A stretch of DNA of 64,000 bases, taken from positions 23,806,001 to 23,870,000 of the forward strand of contig OU612068.1 in NCBI GenBank assembly GCA_914767715.1, in the 5' to 3' direction. The notes below the pieces were generated by a model, which was not told the origin of the DNA, did no database searches, and was given only the letters and a program-made list of their open reading frames with translations. Below, piece after piece: positions 63,196 through 64,000 of this stretch (its first letter is position 1; each line of letters begins with the position of its first letter). The translations under genes and the position numbers were made by a program. The stretch is from Membranipora membranacea. Taxonomy: Eukaryota; Bryozoa; Gymnolaemata; Cheilostomatida; Membraniporidae.

Positions 63196-64000
63196 CTAAT
63201 GACTATACAAAAACAGTCAGTTGGCAAATTATTTTTTACTTTTGGCCTTGCCAAGCTCCAATATTTCTAGTAAGCAGTTACGCCATTAACTTCCTGTTGT
63301 GTTTACATCAGACACAGTTGTGAGAATTGCAGACACAAAGAACATTTTCGCGCTGTTCTTTGATCATTTTGACAAACTTTTGGGGGCAACCACTCCTACA
63401 AGTACTGGGTTTGGATAGTTTTGTTTATATAGACTGAGATCTGAAACAGCCTGGCTCGCTTGCTATGAATTTTACCTTTATTATTAAGTCTATGATTAAA
63501 CCTCATTAGAGTGTTAATCCCAGCTCGAGAAACTAATTTACATCAGTCCAGGCGATGAACTTCCGCTCAGTAACCTGTCAGTCACCTGGGCAGTCACTGG
63601 CCTGTCTTGACAAACTTTACTTTTCAAATTAAAAAAGAGAAAAACAACTTCCCTTCCCCCCCCCCCCCAAACAAAAGAACTAGTCAAGACAGGCCACACT
63701 GTCATATACAGGCAGATACCCGCATTGTTATCTTTAGAGATTTTGTATATTGTTTATATTTTGATGCATTATGACGTGTGTTTTACATTTCCATGTTGTC
63801 CTGTACTCAACGCAGGGTAAGCACTGCGATAGCTTGCATCCACCTATTTTGTAGAACTAATTCCTCGCTGGTTGACCAGGAAACAGGGATAGCAATCTTA
63901 ATTTCATCCACTGACAATGGCTAATGAAACCATACGGCTTCAATCAATATCCTGCTTTATTAAAATTAAGCTGTGATCAGTTTTAAAAAATTGGTTGATT
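63196..64000 (+). other. ABCC intron running off the right edge
   Basis: No exon recognised; contains a C-run near 63655-63668. The exon expected next (the arm after TMD2's ICL, phase 0) is not present. Confidence 0.4.

Overview
The window is nuclear DNA of an invertebrate animal. It is AT-rich, its genes are split by many GT-AG introns (mostly a few hundred bases), AATAAA signals follow some genes, and the DNA is littered with foldback elements, a SINE-like unit, LINE tails and one retroelement. A radial-spoke gene implies motile cilia. I cannot name the phylum from sequence alone. All multi-exon models below were built by hand from splice sites and reading phase; the exon phases join without conflict.

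Layout. (1) 348-9333, minus: the 5' part (15 coding exons, about 727 codons) of a TTC3-like TPR protein running off the left edge. (2) 10427-14128, plus: radial spoke head protein RSPH1 (MORN repeats), arranged head-to-head with TTC3-like. (3) 14.3-19.35 kb: no gene recognised. (4) 19.35-21.6 kb and 25.7-28.8 kb: two tandem copies of an unfamiliar gene for a secreted 355-residue Asn/Gly protein. Each has a TATA box, a non-coding first exon, a signal peptide, a furin-like RQKR site and about twenty 14-residue repeats. (5) 31440-33834: a Ty3/gypsy-like Gag-RT-RNase H-integrase element bounded by terminal inverted repeats instead of LTRs, with a 5-bp target duplication. (6) 33949-35475 and 38746-40223, plus: two paralogous membrane RING-finger genes; the second carries a frameshift and lies inside an intron of the next gene. 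(7) 37096-44128, minus: ribosome biogenesis factor NSA2, complete at 260 residues. (8) 44.8-46.4 kb: two LINE 3' fragments. (9) 47768 to the right edge, plus: an ABCC1/MRP-type transporter, 5' two thirds, cut off before its second nucleotide-binding domain.

The most interesting points are: the Asn/Gly repeat gene pair; a pair of alternative exon cassettes of exactly 311 nt each in the ABCC gene, whose reading phase forces use of exactly one; the TIR-bounded retroelement; and the RING gene nested in NSA2. The genes do not form one pathway. TTC3-like and RSPH1 share a 1.1-kb divergent upstream region; the two Asn/Gly genes and the two RING genes are local duplications.
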